64,000 bases of DNA from Ensifer sp. BR816 (GCF_000378985.1 NZ_KB905371.1:542380-606379), one strand, 5' to 3'. Counted from the stretch's first letter, positions 9,532 through 18,667 are shown. Program-made: numbers and translations. The notes: generated by a model not told the origin, from the letters alone.

Positions 9532-9555
9532 GGCGCGTGGCTCAAGCCACGCGCC
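9532..9555 (+). promoter_or_regulatory. Strong intercistronic hairpin after aapJ
   Basis: A perfect 10-base-pair inverted repeat (GGCGCGTGGC and its complement) with a TCAA loop lies between aapJ and aapQ and has no T-tract. It fits an mRNA-stabilising or partial-termination element that raises binding-protein levels over permease levels, as in other ABC importer operons. The structure is seen directly; the role is inferred. Confidence 0.7.
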
Positions 9556-9641
9556 CATCGTGACGGAACGCATGACAGTGCTGCATCCGCCGCTCATCCT
9601 TGCAGGCGAAGAATGTTGCGGCCACTTGCAGGGATTCGCCA

Positions 9642-10904
9642 ATGGCAAACGCAATCACCATCGACAGCCGCGGTCTGAACCGGCCGTTCCGGTTGAACAT
9701 GCTTCTCAATGATAGCCGGTACCGGTCCTGCACGATCCAGATCTTCGTGCTGATGTGCCTCATGCTGGGGATCGCCTGGCTGGTGGACAACACAGTCCGC
9801 AATCTCGCGCTTCTGGGGAAGGATTTCTCCTTTTCCTTTCTGTGGAGCACAGCCGGCTACGACATCAACCAACGGCTCATCGATTACGACACCCAGATGA
9901 CCCACGCCCGCGCGGCTCTTGTGGGGCTTTTGAACACGGTGGTCCTCGCCGTTCTCTCCTGTGTTCTGGCCACGGTCATTGGCGTGCTTGCGGGTGTGCT
10001 GCGACTGTCCGGAAACTCGATCGTGGCGCGGCTGATGACCGTCTATGTCGAGGTCTTCCGCAATATTCCGCTGCTGCTCTGGATCCTCGTCTTCGGTGCG
10101 ATCATGAGTGAAGCGGTACCGGCGCCGAACGCGTTCAAGGGCGAGAATGCCACCGCCAGCATGATCCTCGGCGCGGCGGCCATTACCAATCGCGGCGTGT
10201 TCATCCCCGAGCCGCTGTTTGCCCTGGACCTCGGGACGCTCAATCTCGGCGTCTTTGAGCCTAGCCTGAACGCAATCGCTGCCATTGGAGTCGTGATCGC
10301 CTGTTTGCTCGTCAATCGAGCGCTGGTGCGTCATGCCGACCGTGTTCAGAGCAAAACCGGTATCAGGCCGGTGACCTGGTGGAAGACGATCGCTGTCCTC
10401 CTATGCCCACCGCTCCTCCTGCTTTGGGTGCTCGGCTTTCATCTCGGTTATCCCGAACTGCGCGGCTTCAATTTCCAGGGCGGGCTACAGCTGCGCAATG
10501 CGCTGATCGCAATGTGGCTCGGGCTCGGCATCTACACCGGCGCCTTCATCGCCGAGAATGTCCGGGCAGGTATTCTAGCAATCTCAAGAGGGCAGACCGA
10601 GGCGGCCTCTGCACTCGGTCTGCGGCCAGGGAAGACGATGCGGTTGGTGATCCTGCCGCAGGCGCTCCGGGTGATCGTGCCGCCGCTGATCTCGCAGTAT
10701 CTCAACATCACCAAGAATACGTCGCTTGGGTTGGCAGTCGGCTATATGGACCTGCGCTCGACGCTCGGCGGGATCACCATCAACCAGACCGGACGCGAAC
10801 TCGAAGGCATGCTGCTGCTCATGCTGATCTATCTGGCGCTGAGCCTCATCATCTCCGGGTCGATGAACGCCTACAATGCCCGCGTCGGGCTGAAGGAGCG
10901 TTGA
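9642..10904 (+). CDS. aapQ: General amino-acid ABC transporter permease (AapQ-like)
   Basis: A 420-residue inner-membrane permease of the HisMQ/AapQ branch. The ATG at 9642 is chosen over an upstream TTG at 9600 because GCAGGGA precedes it and homology begins with the first residues. It has about eight membrane spans. The FRNIPLLLWILVF segment (EVFRNIPLLL) is typical of AapQ, and the ATPase-coupling EAA loop is present as QTEAASALGLRPGKTMRLVILPQALR near residues 320-345. It pairs with AapM to form the channel. Only one base separates its stop from the aapM start. Confidence 0.92.
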   Translation: MANAITIDSRGLNRPFRLNMLLNDSRYRSCTIQIFVLMCLMLGIAWLVDNTVRNLALLGKDFSFSFLWSTAGYDINQRLIDYDTQMTHARAALVGLLNTVVLAVLSCVLATVIGVLAGVLRLSGNSIVARLMTVYVEVFRNIPLLLWILVFGAIMSEAVPAPNAFKGENATASMILGAAAITNRGVFIPEPLFALDLGTLNLGVFEPSLNAIAAIGVVIACLLVNRALVRHADRVQSKTGIRPVTWWKTIAVLLCPPLLLLWVLGFHLGYPELRGFNFQGGLQLRNALIAMWLGLGIYTGAFIAENVRAGILAISRGQTEAASALGLRPGKTMRLVILPQALRVIVPPLISQYLNITKNTSLGLAVGYMDLRSTLGGITINQTGRELEGMLLLMLIYLALSLIISGSMNAYNARVGLKER

Positions 10905-10905
10905 T

Positions 10906-12195
10906 ATGAATGAACGCAACCCTGCCTTTGTCCGTGGGGAGATGCTGCCAGCGCGCGAGCCGCCAGCCGGTGAAATGGGTCTCCTGAAACTCCTGCGCAA
11001 GAGCCTCTTCAACAACTGGCTGAGTTCAATTCTCACGGTGATTTCACTCATCGTATTGGTCTGGATCGTGCGGTCGACGTCTCCCTGGCTTTTCGACTCC
11101 GTCTGGAATGCTCATTCGCTCAGTGAATGCCGCCAGATGCTCGGCGTCGCGGAGGGGGCTTGCTGGGCGGTGATCCGCGATCGATGGACTCAGCTTCTGT
11201 TCGGCTTCTATCCGCCCGAGCAATATTGGCGGCCGGTGCTCGCCTTCGCGCTGATGCTCCTCGCACTGTCGCCGGTCCTCTTCCCGCCTGTGCCGCGCAG
11301 GCTGCTCTGGTTCAGCGCCGTCTTTCCGGGGCTCGCCTATTGGCTGATCTGGGGAGGAACCCTCTGGCTTCCCGTCACGGCCTATGCGGGCATTGCCGTC
11401 GGCGCCGTCTCGTTGCGGCTGACGGCGCGGCTCGGCGCAGGTGTCGGCGCCGGGCTGGCTTTCATTGGTGCGCTCACCTGGTGGTTCTTCGCGTCGGAGC
11501 CGGTCACGACGATGCTCGGCCAGCTTCTGCCGCTGTCGCTTGCCCCCGTCACCTCGCGCGAGGTGGGTGGCTTCCTGCTGTCGATCGTCATCGGGGTCAC
11601 CGGCATCTCGTTTTCGCTGCCGCTTGGCATCGTGCTGGCGCTGGGGCGACGCTCGAAGATGCCGCTCGTGAAAACCCTCAGCGTCGTGTTCATCGAGTTC
11701 ATTCGCGGCGTGCCGCTGATCACGCTGCTGTTCACCGCCTCGCTGCTGCTCAACTACTTCCTGCCGCCGGGGACGAACTTCGACCTCATCCTGCGGGTCA
11801 TCATCATGGTGACCCTCTTTGCCACCGCCTATATGGCCGAGGTGATCCGGGGCGGTCTGGCGGCCCTGCCGCGGGGCCAGTATGAGGCGGCCGAGGCCCT
11901 CGGCCTGGACTACTGGAAGGCGCAGCGGCTCGTCATCATGCCGCAGGCGCTCAAGATCTCGATCCCAGGCATCGTCAATTCGTTCATCGGCCTCTTCAAG
12001 GACACGACCCTGGTCGTATTCATCGGCCTGCTGGACCCGATCGCGCTCTCCAATTCGATCCGGGCGACGACCAACTGGCAGGGTATCTATTGGGAGCTCT
12101 TCGTCTTCATCGGCGCCCTGTTCTTCATCTTCTGCTTCGGCATGTCGCGGTACTCGATGCATCTCGAGCGCCGCCTGAGAACCGACCACCGCTAA
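10906..12195 (+). CDS. aapM: General amino-acid ABC transporter permease (AapM-like)
   Basis: A 429-residue partner permease with a long N-terminal region characteristic of AapM, then the transport domain with EFIRGVPLITLLF and the EAA loop QYEAAEALGLDYWKAQRLVIMPQALK, followed by NSFIGLFKDTTLVVFIG. The start lies one base after the aapQ stop and its Shine-Dalgarno (AAGGAG) is inside the aapQ end, so translation is coupled. A 387-codon frame on the opposite strand is an artefact of high GC and was ignored. Confidence 0.92.
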   Translation: MNERNPAFVRGEMLPAREPPAGEMGLLKLLRKSLFNNWLSSILTVISLIVLVWIVRSTSPWLFDSVWNAHSLSECRQMLGVAEGACWAVIRDRWTQLLFGFYPPEQYWRPVLAFALMLLALSPVLFPPVPRRLLWFSAVFPGLAYWLIWGGTLWLPVTAYAGIAVGAVSLRLTARLGAGVGAGLAFIGALTWWFFASEPVTTMLGQLLPLSLAPVTSREVGGFLLSIVIGVTGISFSLPLGIVLALGRRSKMPLVKTLSVVFIEFIRGVPLITLLFTASLLLNYFLPPGTNFDLILRVIIMVTLFATAYMAEVIRGGLAALPRGQYEAAEALGLDYWKAQRLVIMPQALKISIPGIVNSFIGLFKDTTLVVFIGLLDPIALSNSIRATTNWQGIYWELFVFIGALFFIFCFGMSRYSMHLERRLRTDHR

Positions 12196-12205
12196 GGAGG
12201 CCACC

Positions 12206-12997
12206 ATGATGGAACCGCATTACGAAACCGAGATCGACCGTAGCCGCATGAGGGTGTCGGACGAGGTCGCAATCCGGATCGAGGACATGAACAAGTGGTA
12301 CGGGAATTACCACGCGCTTCGCGACATCAACCTGACTGTGAGGCGCGGCGAGCGCATTGTCATCGCGGGTCCCTCGGGATCGGGGAAATCGACGATGATC
12401 CGTTGCGTCAATCGCCTTGAGGAGCATCAGGCGGGCAGAATCGTCGTGGACGGGATCGAGCTGTCATCGGACCTGAAAAACATCGATAAGGTGCGCTCGG
12501 AAGTGGGCATGGTGTTCCAGCACTTCAACCTCTTTCCGCATCTGACAATCCTCGAGAATTGCACGCTCGCTCCGATTTGGGTGCGAGAAATCCCCAGGAA
12601 GGAAGCGATCGACGCGGCGATGCACTTTCTGGAAAAGGTCAAGATCCCCGAGCAGGCCCATAAATATCCCGGCCAGCTTTCCGGCGGCCAGCAGCAGCGG
12701 GTGGCGATTGCCCGTTCGCTCTGCATGAAGCCGAAGATCATGCTCTTCGACGAGCCGACCTCTGCGCTCGACCCCGAGATGATCAAGGAGGTGCTGGACA
12801 CGATGATTGACCTCGCCGAAGAGGGCATGACCATGCTCTGCGTCACGCACGAGATGGGTTTCGCGCAAGCGGTCGCCAATCGCGTGATCTTCATGGATCA
12901 GGGGCAGATCGTCGAAGAAAACAATCCGCACGACTTCTTCAATAACCCGCAGTCAGAGCGCACCAGGCTCTTCCTAAGCCAGATCCTCAGGCACTGA
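12206..12997 (+). CDS. aapP: General amino-acid ABC transporter ATP-binding protein (AapP-like)
   Basis: A 263-residue ABC ATPase with Walker A GPSGSGKST (about residues 55-63), Q-loop MVFQHFNLFPHLT, signature LSGGQQQR, Walker B IMLFDEPTSALD and switch histidine in CVTHEM. All catalytic motifs are intact. A textbook GGAGG follows the aapM stop and precedes the ATG at 12206. It powers the AapQM channel with substrate delivered by AapJ. Confidence 0.94.
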   Translation: MMEPHYETEIDRSRMRVSDEVAIRIEDMNKWYGNYHALRDINLTVRRGERIVIAGPSGSGKSTMIRCVNRLEEHQAGRIVVDGIELSSDLKNIDKVRSEVGMVFQHFNLFPHLTILENCTLAPIWVREIPRKEAIDAAMHFLEKVKIPEQAHKYPGQLSGGQQQRVAIARSLCMKPKIMLFDEPTSALDPEMIKEVLDTMIDLAEEGMTMLCVTHEMGFAQAVANRVIFMDQGQIVEENNPHDFFNNPQSERTRLFLSQILRH

Positions 12998-13090
12998 CGT
13001 CTTCTGTGCCGGACCGTGGGCCAATGGATCCCTCCGAGCTTGGCCGCCGGTGCCGTTATTCCTTCTTTTGTTTTCCACCATGAGGACCTC

Positions 13091-14296
13091 ATGAACATCT
13101 CCGTCCAAACAAGCTGCCTTAATGAGGTGACCGACCGTCGTGGTTCGAACTCTTTGAAATGGGATTGTGCGAAGACGATGCTGCCGCCGGAAGCGGCCGC
13201 CTTCGATCCGCTGCCGATGTGGGTCGCCGACATGGACTTCCGGACGCCCCAACCGGTGATCGATGCGCTCATCGAAGCGGCGCAATTTGGCGTCTTCGGC
13301 TATCCCGCCGGAGCGCGCGACGGCTATGTCGCTGCCGTGACGGGCTGGCAGCAACGCCGTTTCGGCTGGGAGGTTGCGCCGAATTGGGTGGTTCCGGTCT
13401 CGGGCGTGATCACCTCGCTCAAGACCATCGTGCAAGCCTTTTCGGCTCCCGGCGACAGCGTTCTGATCCAGCCGCCAGTCTATGCGCATTTCCGCGACGA
13501 CGTGCTCATGAATGGGCGCTTTCCGGTGAGCGCGCCGCTCACCCGCACGGAAACGGGCTATCGCTACGACGCGGGAGTGTTCGAGGCCGCGATCCGTCCG
13601 AATACGAGGATCTTCATTCTCTCGAACCCGCACAACCCGACCGGCAATGTCTGGACCGAGGATGAGTTGCGCAGCATGGGTGAGATCTGCGGCCGGCACG
13701 GTGTTCTTGTCGTCTCCGATGAGATCCACCAGGACCTGATCATGAATCCGACGCGCCGGCATGTGCCGTTCGCCAGCCTCTCCAAGGCGTTCGCTGAAAA
13801 TTCGATCACCTGCACCGCACCCTCCAAGACCTTCAACCTGCCGGGTTTGCAATGTGCGAATGCCTTCATCCCGAACCCGCGCCTGCGGGCGGAATTCCAG
13901 CGTCAGCTGGAGCGCAACCTGTATCCGCGCGTGAACGTGATGGGCATGGTTGCGGCCGAAGCCGCCTATACCCACGGCGAGCCGTGGCTCGCGACACTTC
14001 TTACATATGTTCGCGCCAACCACATCCATTTCGCGGCTGCGATCAACGGACTGAAGGCGGGGCTCGAGGTGCTTCCAGCGGACGCGCTTTATCTGGCTTG
14101 GATGGACTGCCGGGCCTTGGGTCTCGACGCCGAAGCGCTCGAGAAATTCATGCTGACCAAGGCGCGGATCTGGCTCGATAAGGGACAGAAGTTCGGCGTG
14201 GAGGGGCATGGCTATATGCGTGTGAACCTCGGCTGCCCCCGTGCCACGGTCGACGAGGCGATTGCCCGGCTCACGGCTGCTGTCGCGGAGGTATGA
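13091..14296 (+). CDS. PatB/MalY-type PLP-dependent C-S lyase or aminotransferase
   Basis: A 401-residue fold-type I PLP enzyme of the PatB/MalY (cystathionine beta-lyase-like) subgroup. Subgroup hallmarks are LPMWVADMDFRTP near the N-terminus, FGYPAG, ILSNPHNPTGNVW, SDEIHQDL and the PLP lysine in APSKTFNLPGLQ. The start at 13091 is preferred because TGAGGACC sits just upstream and the family begins here. PatB-type enzymes usually cleave carbon-sulfur bonds of S-substituted cysteines to give pyruvate and a thiol. Lying 93 bases after the amino-acid importer, it probably acts on an imported amino acid. An aminotransferase role cannot be excluded. Confidence 0.87.
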   Translation: MNISVQTSCLNEVTDRRGSNSLKWDCAKTMLPPEAAAFDPLPMWVADMDFRTPQPVIDALIEAAQFGVFGYPAGARDGYVAAVTGWQQRRFGWEVAPNWVVPVSGVITSLKTIVQAFSAPGDSVLIQPPVYAHFRDDVLMNGRFPVSAPLTRTETGYRYDAGVFEAAIRPNTRIFILSNPHNPTGNVWTEDELRSMGEICGRHGVLVVSDEIHQDLIMNPTRRHVPFASLSKAFAENSITCTAPSKTFNLPGLQCANAFIPNPRLRAEFQRQLERNLYPRVNVMGMVAAEAAYTHGEPWLATLLTYVRANHIHFAAAINGLKAGLEVLPADALYLAWMDCRALGLDAEALEKFMLTKARIWLDKGQKFGVEGHGYMRVNLGCPRATVDEAIARLTAAVAEV

Positions 14297-14333
14297 TCCG
14301 TGCCGCGACGGCAGACCAAGTTATAGCGTTGGC

Positions 14334-15014
14334 TCAGGCCCGCATCTGCAGCACGTCGGGATGCTGAAGTGGTGCATCCTTAATCCAGATCTCAGCGCCT
14401 TCAGGTCCGGCGATCGCTTCAAGCGGCTCGCCTGCTGGCAGCCGGCCCCAACTTTGCGGATTCAGTTGCTCCGCGCGAGCTGTGAGGCCGCCCGAAAGCA
14501 CGAGGAACTCGAGACCCCGGCGATTTTCAACTGTTATGGTCGAACCTCGCCGCCAGTGCTCGATCGATACGCGTTCCTTCCCGTCGTCGAACAACACGCG
14601 CTCTGCCTCGGCTCCATCGCGTGAACGGGCTGTCTCACCCTCGCCAGGCTGGCGAACGATCTGCGTGTTGTCGCCCTCACGATACTGCCAGAGGCGCACG
14701 AAGATCGTGCAGCCGTCCTTCGACGCCGGCACATGCGAAGTGCCGGGCGGGTTGCGAAAGTAGCACCCCGCCGGATAGTCGCCGTGCTCGTCCTGGAACG
14801 TGCCCTCAAGCACGAGAATTTCCTCGCCGCCGTTATGGACATGGCGTGGAAACATACTTCCCGGCGCGTAGCGCACGATCGTGGTGGCGCGCGCAACTTC
14901 ACCGCCGACGCGATAGAGCATGCAGCGATCGACGCCTGCGGAAGGGCTCGGGACCCAGTCGAGCTTCGCCGAATGGACGATCACCGGCTTTGTCAGATCT
15001 TCATTGATCCGCAT
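14334..15014 (-). CDS. Bicupin protein (ChrR-like cupin)
   Basis: A 226-residue protein with two cupin repeats. The first has PGSMFPRHVHNGGEEILVLEGTF followed by PAGCYFRNPPGTSH, giving the His-X-His and Glu metal ligands and a distal His. The second (residues 130-210) keeps the barrel (GLEFLVLSGG) but few ligands. It is related to ChrR-type cupins and quercetinase-like proteins, but no anti-sigma zinc domain is present, so a metal-dependent isomerase or dioxygenase role is more likely. The start at 15014 overlaps the dehydrogenase gene by 14 bases, so translation is coupled. It is the last gene of the minus-strand operon. Confidence 0.75.
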   Translation of the reverse strand: MRINEDLTKPVIVHSAKLDWVPSPSAGVDRCMLYRVGGEVARATTIVRYAPGSMFPRHVHNGGEEILVLEGTFQDEHGDYPAGCYFRNPPGTSHVPASKDGCTIFVRLWQYREGDNTQIVRQPGEGETARSRDGAEAERVLFDDGKERVSIEHWRRGSTITVENRRGLEFLVLSGGLTARAEQLNPQSWGRLPAGEPLEAIAGPEGAEIWIKDAPLQHPDVLQMRA

Positions 15015-16041
15015 TGGTCTGATCTCCGATCGTGAGTACGATCCGGAATTTCGCGTCACCGGACCTCATTCGTTGAACAGCTTCGGGGGCGCGCTCCAGC
15101 GGCATGGTTTCGATCATCGGACGCACACCCGTCAGAACGCTGAAATCCAGCGTCTTCTCGTTCTCGAACGGCGAACCGGTGATCGAGCCGATCACGCCGC
15201 GTTCGGCCCCCACCAGATACCCGGTCGATACGGGCAGCGGATCCTTACCGATGCCGAGCACGATGAGGCGGCCTTCCGGCGCAAGGGCAGGCAGCAACGC
15301 GGTAACGGCCGTTGGATTGCCGGTCGTGGTCAAAATCGCCTTCGCGCCGCCCATCGCATTGATTACGTCGGCGGCACTTTCCCTGTCGTTGTCGATGTAG
15401 CGATGAGCGCCCAGTTTCATCGCATCCTCGACGATGTCCTCGCCACGGCCCACAGCCACCACCCGGAATCCCATCTTACGGGCATACTGAAGCGCCATGT
15501 GGCCGAGACCGCCGATTCCAAGAATGGCAACGGTGTCCCCGGCCTCGGCGCCTGATTTCTTCAGCGCGTTGAAGGTGGCAATGCCGGCGCAGAGGATGGG
15601 CGCGGCCTCCCCAGACGACAGTTCGTCCGGGATGGAAATGAGGCCAGTCGCTCGAGCAATCATCATCTCCGCATAGCCGCCGTCGCAGGAGGATCCGACC
15701 GTCGGTTGATTGCGGCAGAGGTTGAAGCGGCCCCGGCGACACTCGTTGCATTCGTTGCAATGTCCGCCGAGACGGCCGACGCCCACACGCTGCCCGATCC
15801 TCCAGATCGACGGCGTGCTTGGACCTACGGCAACAATGCGGCCGACCACTTCGTGACCGGGCACCCGAGGGGGCTGCAGTGTCGGATCGGCTTTGTCAAT
15901 GTCGCTCGCATCCGCGCCACAGATGCCGCAGGCTTCGACCACGATCAGCACTTCACCCGCGTTTGGCACAGGCGTTTGCCGCTCAACCAGCTCAAGGCTG
16001 CCCGGCGTCGTCACCTGCATGGCTCGATAAGTGGTCTTCAT
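15001..16041 (-). CDS. Zinc-dependent medium-chain alcohol dehydrogenase
   Basis: A 346-residue MDR-family dehydrogenase. The catalytic zinc site is seen in ACGICGADASD and GHEVVG, and the structural zinc site as the four cysteines of GGHCNECNECRRGRFNLC. The nucleotide-binding motif GIGGLGHMALQYA lies near residues 172-184. It would oxidise an alcohol or reduce an aldehyde with NAD(P). An amine oxidase immediately upstream in the same operon would make an aldehyde, so this enzyme may process that product; this link is inferred. Confidence 0.87.
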   Translation of the reverse strand: MKTTYRAMQVTTPGSLELVERQTPVPNAGEVLIVVEACGICGADASDIDKADPTLQPPRVPGHEVVGRIVAVGPSTPSIWRIGQRVGVGRLGGHCNECNECRRGRFNLCRNQPTVGSSCDGGYAEMMIARATGLISIPDELSSGEAAPILCAGIATFNALKKSGAEAGDTVAILGIGGLGHMALQYARKMGFRVVAVGRGEDIVEDAMKLGAHRYIDNDRESAADVINAMGGAKAILTTTGNPTAVTALLPALAPEGRLIVLGIGKDPLPVSTGYLVGAERGVIGSITGSPFENEKTLDFSVLTGVRPMIETMPLERAPEAVQRMRSGDAKFRIVLTIGDQTNADQ

Positions 16042-16052
16042 GGTTCTTTGTC

Positions 16053-17195
16053 CTATGCGCGGGATTCTTCGGACGTAGCGGCGAACGTGTATCCCTCGGA
16101 CCTGTTCACCCTGCTGATGATTTCCGTTGCGGTTCGGGTGGCAGCTTCAACTGCCCCGGCCAAGTAGCCGGGCTCACTGATGCTGGTTTCGCTGCCTGCC
16201 AGCGAGATGTAATCGCGCCATTTTCCATTGACCCATGGCCGTCGGTCGGGACTGGGATGGCCGCTTGCCTGCCTGTCGTCGGCCGTCGCCGTCAAGGGGT
16301 CGTCCGTCCAGTCCTTGAACAAAGTCGCGCGGGGGCTGGCGGCCTCAGGCCCGAACATCTGAGCGAGTTGTTGAACCGATGCCGCGACGATCGCATCGCG
16401 TCCGACGGCTGCGCGCTCACCGGCAGGAACGCCGACGAAACCAAACAGTGCGGCTCGGCCCGAAGCGGTTGTCGCATCGTGGATCTCGACCAAGGGCCCC
16501 ACCATGCTTTGCGCCGTGCCCGAAAGACCGGCGTCGCGCCAGAATGGGCGGTCGTAGAGCGCGAAGAACTTTGCATGCGGCGCCATCCAGGTCGGGGTTC
16601 GCCGCCATCGCTCGGATGTCGCGAAGTCGAGAGCGGGCGAGAACAGAACCTTTGCCTCAAGCAGACGCGGCGGCAGTGCGAACAGAACATGCGACGCCCG
16701 CTTCTTATGGGACAATCCGCTTGCATCGACGTACTGCATAACGACGTCTTGTCCATCCAGCGAGACGTGGGTCACACGGGCATTCACCTGAATGCTTTGC
16801 GCAGGCAGGCTTTCGGCAAGCGCCGATATGATCGCACCCGTGCCTCCTACGAGCCGCATAGACAGCGGTTCCTGTCGCATTCCGCGATAGCGCTGAGGAG
16901 CTTCGCGGGACATCCGCTGAAAAACCACGTCGCCGTCGCTGTTCTGCTCAAAGTAGTTGAGCCCCAGACGATGGACGAAGTCGCCCAGCGATGGCTGCAT
17001 GTCGGGCCAGAACCACGACGGGCCAAGATCGAAGCCGTCACCCGATGGTTCACCGGTGGCGTCGACCGATAGAATTCGGCCGCCCAGGCGGTCTCTGGCC
17101 TCAAGGAGCGTGAAGCTGATACCGGCACGATGGAGGAGGCGGGCTGCGGTGAGGCCTGCAAGCCCTCCGCCGACGATCAGAACGGTTTGTGACAC
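16053..17195 (-). CDS. FAD-dependent amine oxidase
   Basis: A 380-residue flavin amine oxidase family protein. The FAD Rossmann motif VLIVGGGLAGLTAARLL is at the N-terminus, followed by the ribose-binding Glu in LLEARDRLGGR. A DLGPSWFWP segment and a C-terminal WTDDPLTA...GYLAGAVEAATRTA block are typical of monoamine/polyamine oxidases. A GTG start at 17195 is chosen because GAGGAG precedes it by about seven bases; an upstream TTG at 17213 is poorer. Deamination of an amine to an aldehyde and ammonia is the expected reaction. It sits 11 bases upstream of the alcohol dehydrogenase. Confidence 0.83.
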   Translation of the reverse strand: MSQTVLIVGGGLAGLTAARLLHRAGISFTLLEARDRLGGRILSVDATGEPSGDGFDLGPSWFWPDMQPSLGDFVHRLGLNYFEQNSDGDVVFQRMSREAPQRYRGMRQEPLSMRLVGGTGAIISALAESLPAQSIQVNARVTHVSLDGQDVVMQYVDASGLSHKKRASHVLFALPPRLLEAKVLFSPALDFATSERWRRTPTWMAPHAKFFALYDRPFWRDAGLSGTAQSMVGPLVEIHDATTASGRAALFGFVGVPAGERAAVGRDAIVAASVQQLAQMFGPEAASPRATLFKDWTDDPLTATADDRQASGHPSPDRRPWVNGKWRDYISLAGSETSISEPGYLAGAVEAATRTATEIISRVNRSEGYTFAATSEESRA

Positions 17196-17249
17196 GGATG
17201 AGCTCCTCGTCAATATCGAGGGCTGGAGGACCGGCCCTTTCCTTATGGT

Positions 17250-17531
17250 TCAGGCCACGGCGTAGATGCGGATTTCCGGCGCGGCTGCCAGAAGCGGCTT
17301 CAGCCCGGCCACGACATCATCGGTGAACAGTTCGCTTTCGAGGTAGGCCTTCGCATCCTCGACGCTGTTGAAGCCGTGGAGGACCTGAACGTCGTCGTCG
17401 CGGACGAGAAGCTCCTTGGAGGTAGCGCCCGCAATCTGCGAGAGGAACGGCTCCTTGTACTTGTGATAGACGCCGGCGGCGGCGCGACGGTTCTCGGCAG
17501 CGATCTGCAGTGTAATTTCGAGATAAGCCAT
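17250..17531 (-). CDS. Small dimeric alpha/beta-barrel protein (ABM-like)
   Basis: A 93-residue protein starting MAYLEITLQIAAENR. The length and the pattern of an N-terminal strand, a helix, PFLSQIAGATSKELLVRDDDVQVLHGFNSVEDAKAYLES and a terminal strand RIYAVA fit the antibiotic-biosynthesis-monooxygenase/stress-response barrel fold. GAGGG lies upstream of the ATG. It is probably the first gene of the operon leading through amine oxidase, dehydrogenase and bicupin. Its biochemical role is unknown; small barrel proteins of this kind may bind a reactive intermediate. Confidence 0.7.
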   Translation of the reverse strand: MAYLEITLQIAAENRRAAAGVYHKYKEPFLSQIAGATSKELLVRDDDVQVLHGFNSVEDAKAYLESELFTDDVVAGLKPLLAAAPEIRIYAVA

Positions 17532-17734
17532 GATCATCCCTCTAACGTTGTCTTCAGCGATCGTTGGTTCTTCGAAAGCAGGGCCACTCCGCGGGAGATT
17601 TCTAGTGCCGGGATGTGCGCCTCGGACATTTGATTGCCGCTTGAAAGCCGCCCTGACAAATGAGAGTTTCTTGCCTTCGACAAAGAAAATCTTTGCCGGG
17701 TTCGCGGGATCGGCGTCTAAACTATGGAATTGGC

Positions 17735-18667
17735 TTATGTTAGTTGCGAGCGGATCGTGGCTGCTTCCTCGATCAGCCAACTGCGAAACGCCTGCAGTTT
17801 TGGCAGCGAAGCGTATTCCGAACGATAGACCACATAGTAGGCCAGCTTCGAAGCCACTTTGACCCCAGGAAACAGGCGCTGGAGCCGCCCAGCGGCCAGA
17901 TCGTCGCGCGCCAGAATACTGCGCGCCAGAGCCACGCCTCTCCCTTCGATCGCCGCCTGGAGCACAGCCGCTGAGTTGTCGATTCTCATGCCCCTTTGTG
18001 GCTGGCTCTCGGGCACATCGGCTGCCCGCAGCCACATGTCCCAGGTGACGAAACCGATCGCTGGATCGACAGAGAGATCGTGGATGAGTGTGGTTCGAGT
18101 GAGATCAGCTGGTTCGGTCAAATTCCCAATGTCGCCGAAACTGGGCGAGCAAACCGGAAAGACGTCCTCGTCCATCAGTTTCTCCGCAGCCAGTTCCGGC
18201 CAGTTGCCGTCGCCGTATCGGACCCCGATGTCGATGCCATGGGCCTTGTAGTCGACCAGCTTCAAGCTTGTCTCAAGCCGAATATCGGTGCCCGGGCATC
18301 TGGCTTGGAAACGGTCGATGCGCGGAAGCAGCCACTTGGCGGCGAAGGCCGGACTGACGGTAACGTTGAGGACACTGCTCGTCGTCGACTCCCGAAGTCG
18401 TTCCAGTCCAATCCCGAGGCGATCGAGTCCGGCTCGGATGTCCGGAAGTGCGCGCTCGGCGCTGTCAGTCAAAGTGAGTCTCGTCTTCCCCGTGGCGCTG
18501 CGCTGAAACAGCGGTATGCCCAACCAGTCCTCGAGCCCGCGCACCATTTGTCCGACTGCAGCCGCCGTAACATTGAGCTCATCGGCCGCACCGGCAAAGC
18601 TGCCGTGACGTGCACTGGCTTCAAACGCACGCAGCGCATTGAGATAGACGGGCGCTTTCCTGTTCAT
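17735..18667 (-). CDS. LysR-family transcriptional regulator (GcvA-like)
   Basis: A 310-residue regulator. The N-terminal winged helix-turn-helix is recognisable in LNALRAFEASARHGSFAGAADELNVTAAAVGQMVRGLEDWLG, and the effector domain in LNVTVSPAFAAKWLLPRIDRFQ, ICVRYGDG-like GVRYGDGNWP and GRGVALARSILARDDLAAGRL. The last two motifs place it in the GcvA/AmpR branch. The ATG at 18667 is chosen by homology. It lies 203 bases upstream of and in the same direction as the ABM-like/amine oxidase/dehydrogenase/bicupin operon, which it probably controls. Confidence 0.9.
   Translation of the reverse strand: MNRKAPVYLNALRAFEASARHGSFAGAADELNVTAAAVGQMVRGLEDWLGIPLFQRSATGKTRLTLTDSAERALPDIRAGLDRLGIGLERLRESTTSSVLNVTVSPAFAAKWLLPRIDRFQARCPGTDIRLETSLKLVDYKAHGIDIGVRYGDGNWPELAAEKLMDEDVFPVCSPSFGDIGNLTEPADLTRTTLIHDLSVDPAIGFVTWDMWLRAADVPESQPQRGMRIDNSAAVLQAAIEGRGVALARSILARDDLAAGRLQRLFPGVKVASKLAYYVVYRSEYASLPKLQAFRSWLIEEAATIRSQLT

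Noticed and set aside
11044..12207. A 387-codon minus-strand open frame opposite aapM
   Set aside because: Its translation is dominated by Arg, Asp, Glu, Gly and His, the typical antisense of GC-rich coding DNA. The plus-strand permease is unambiguous.
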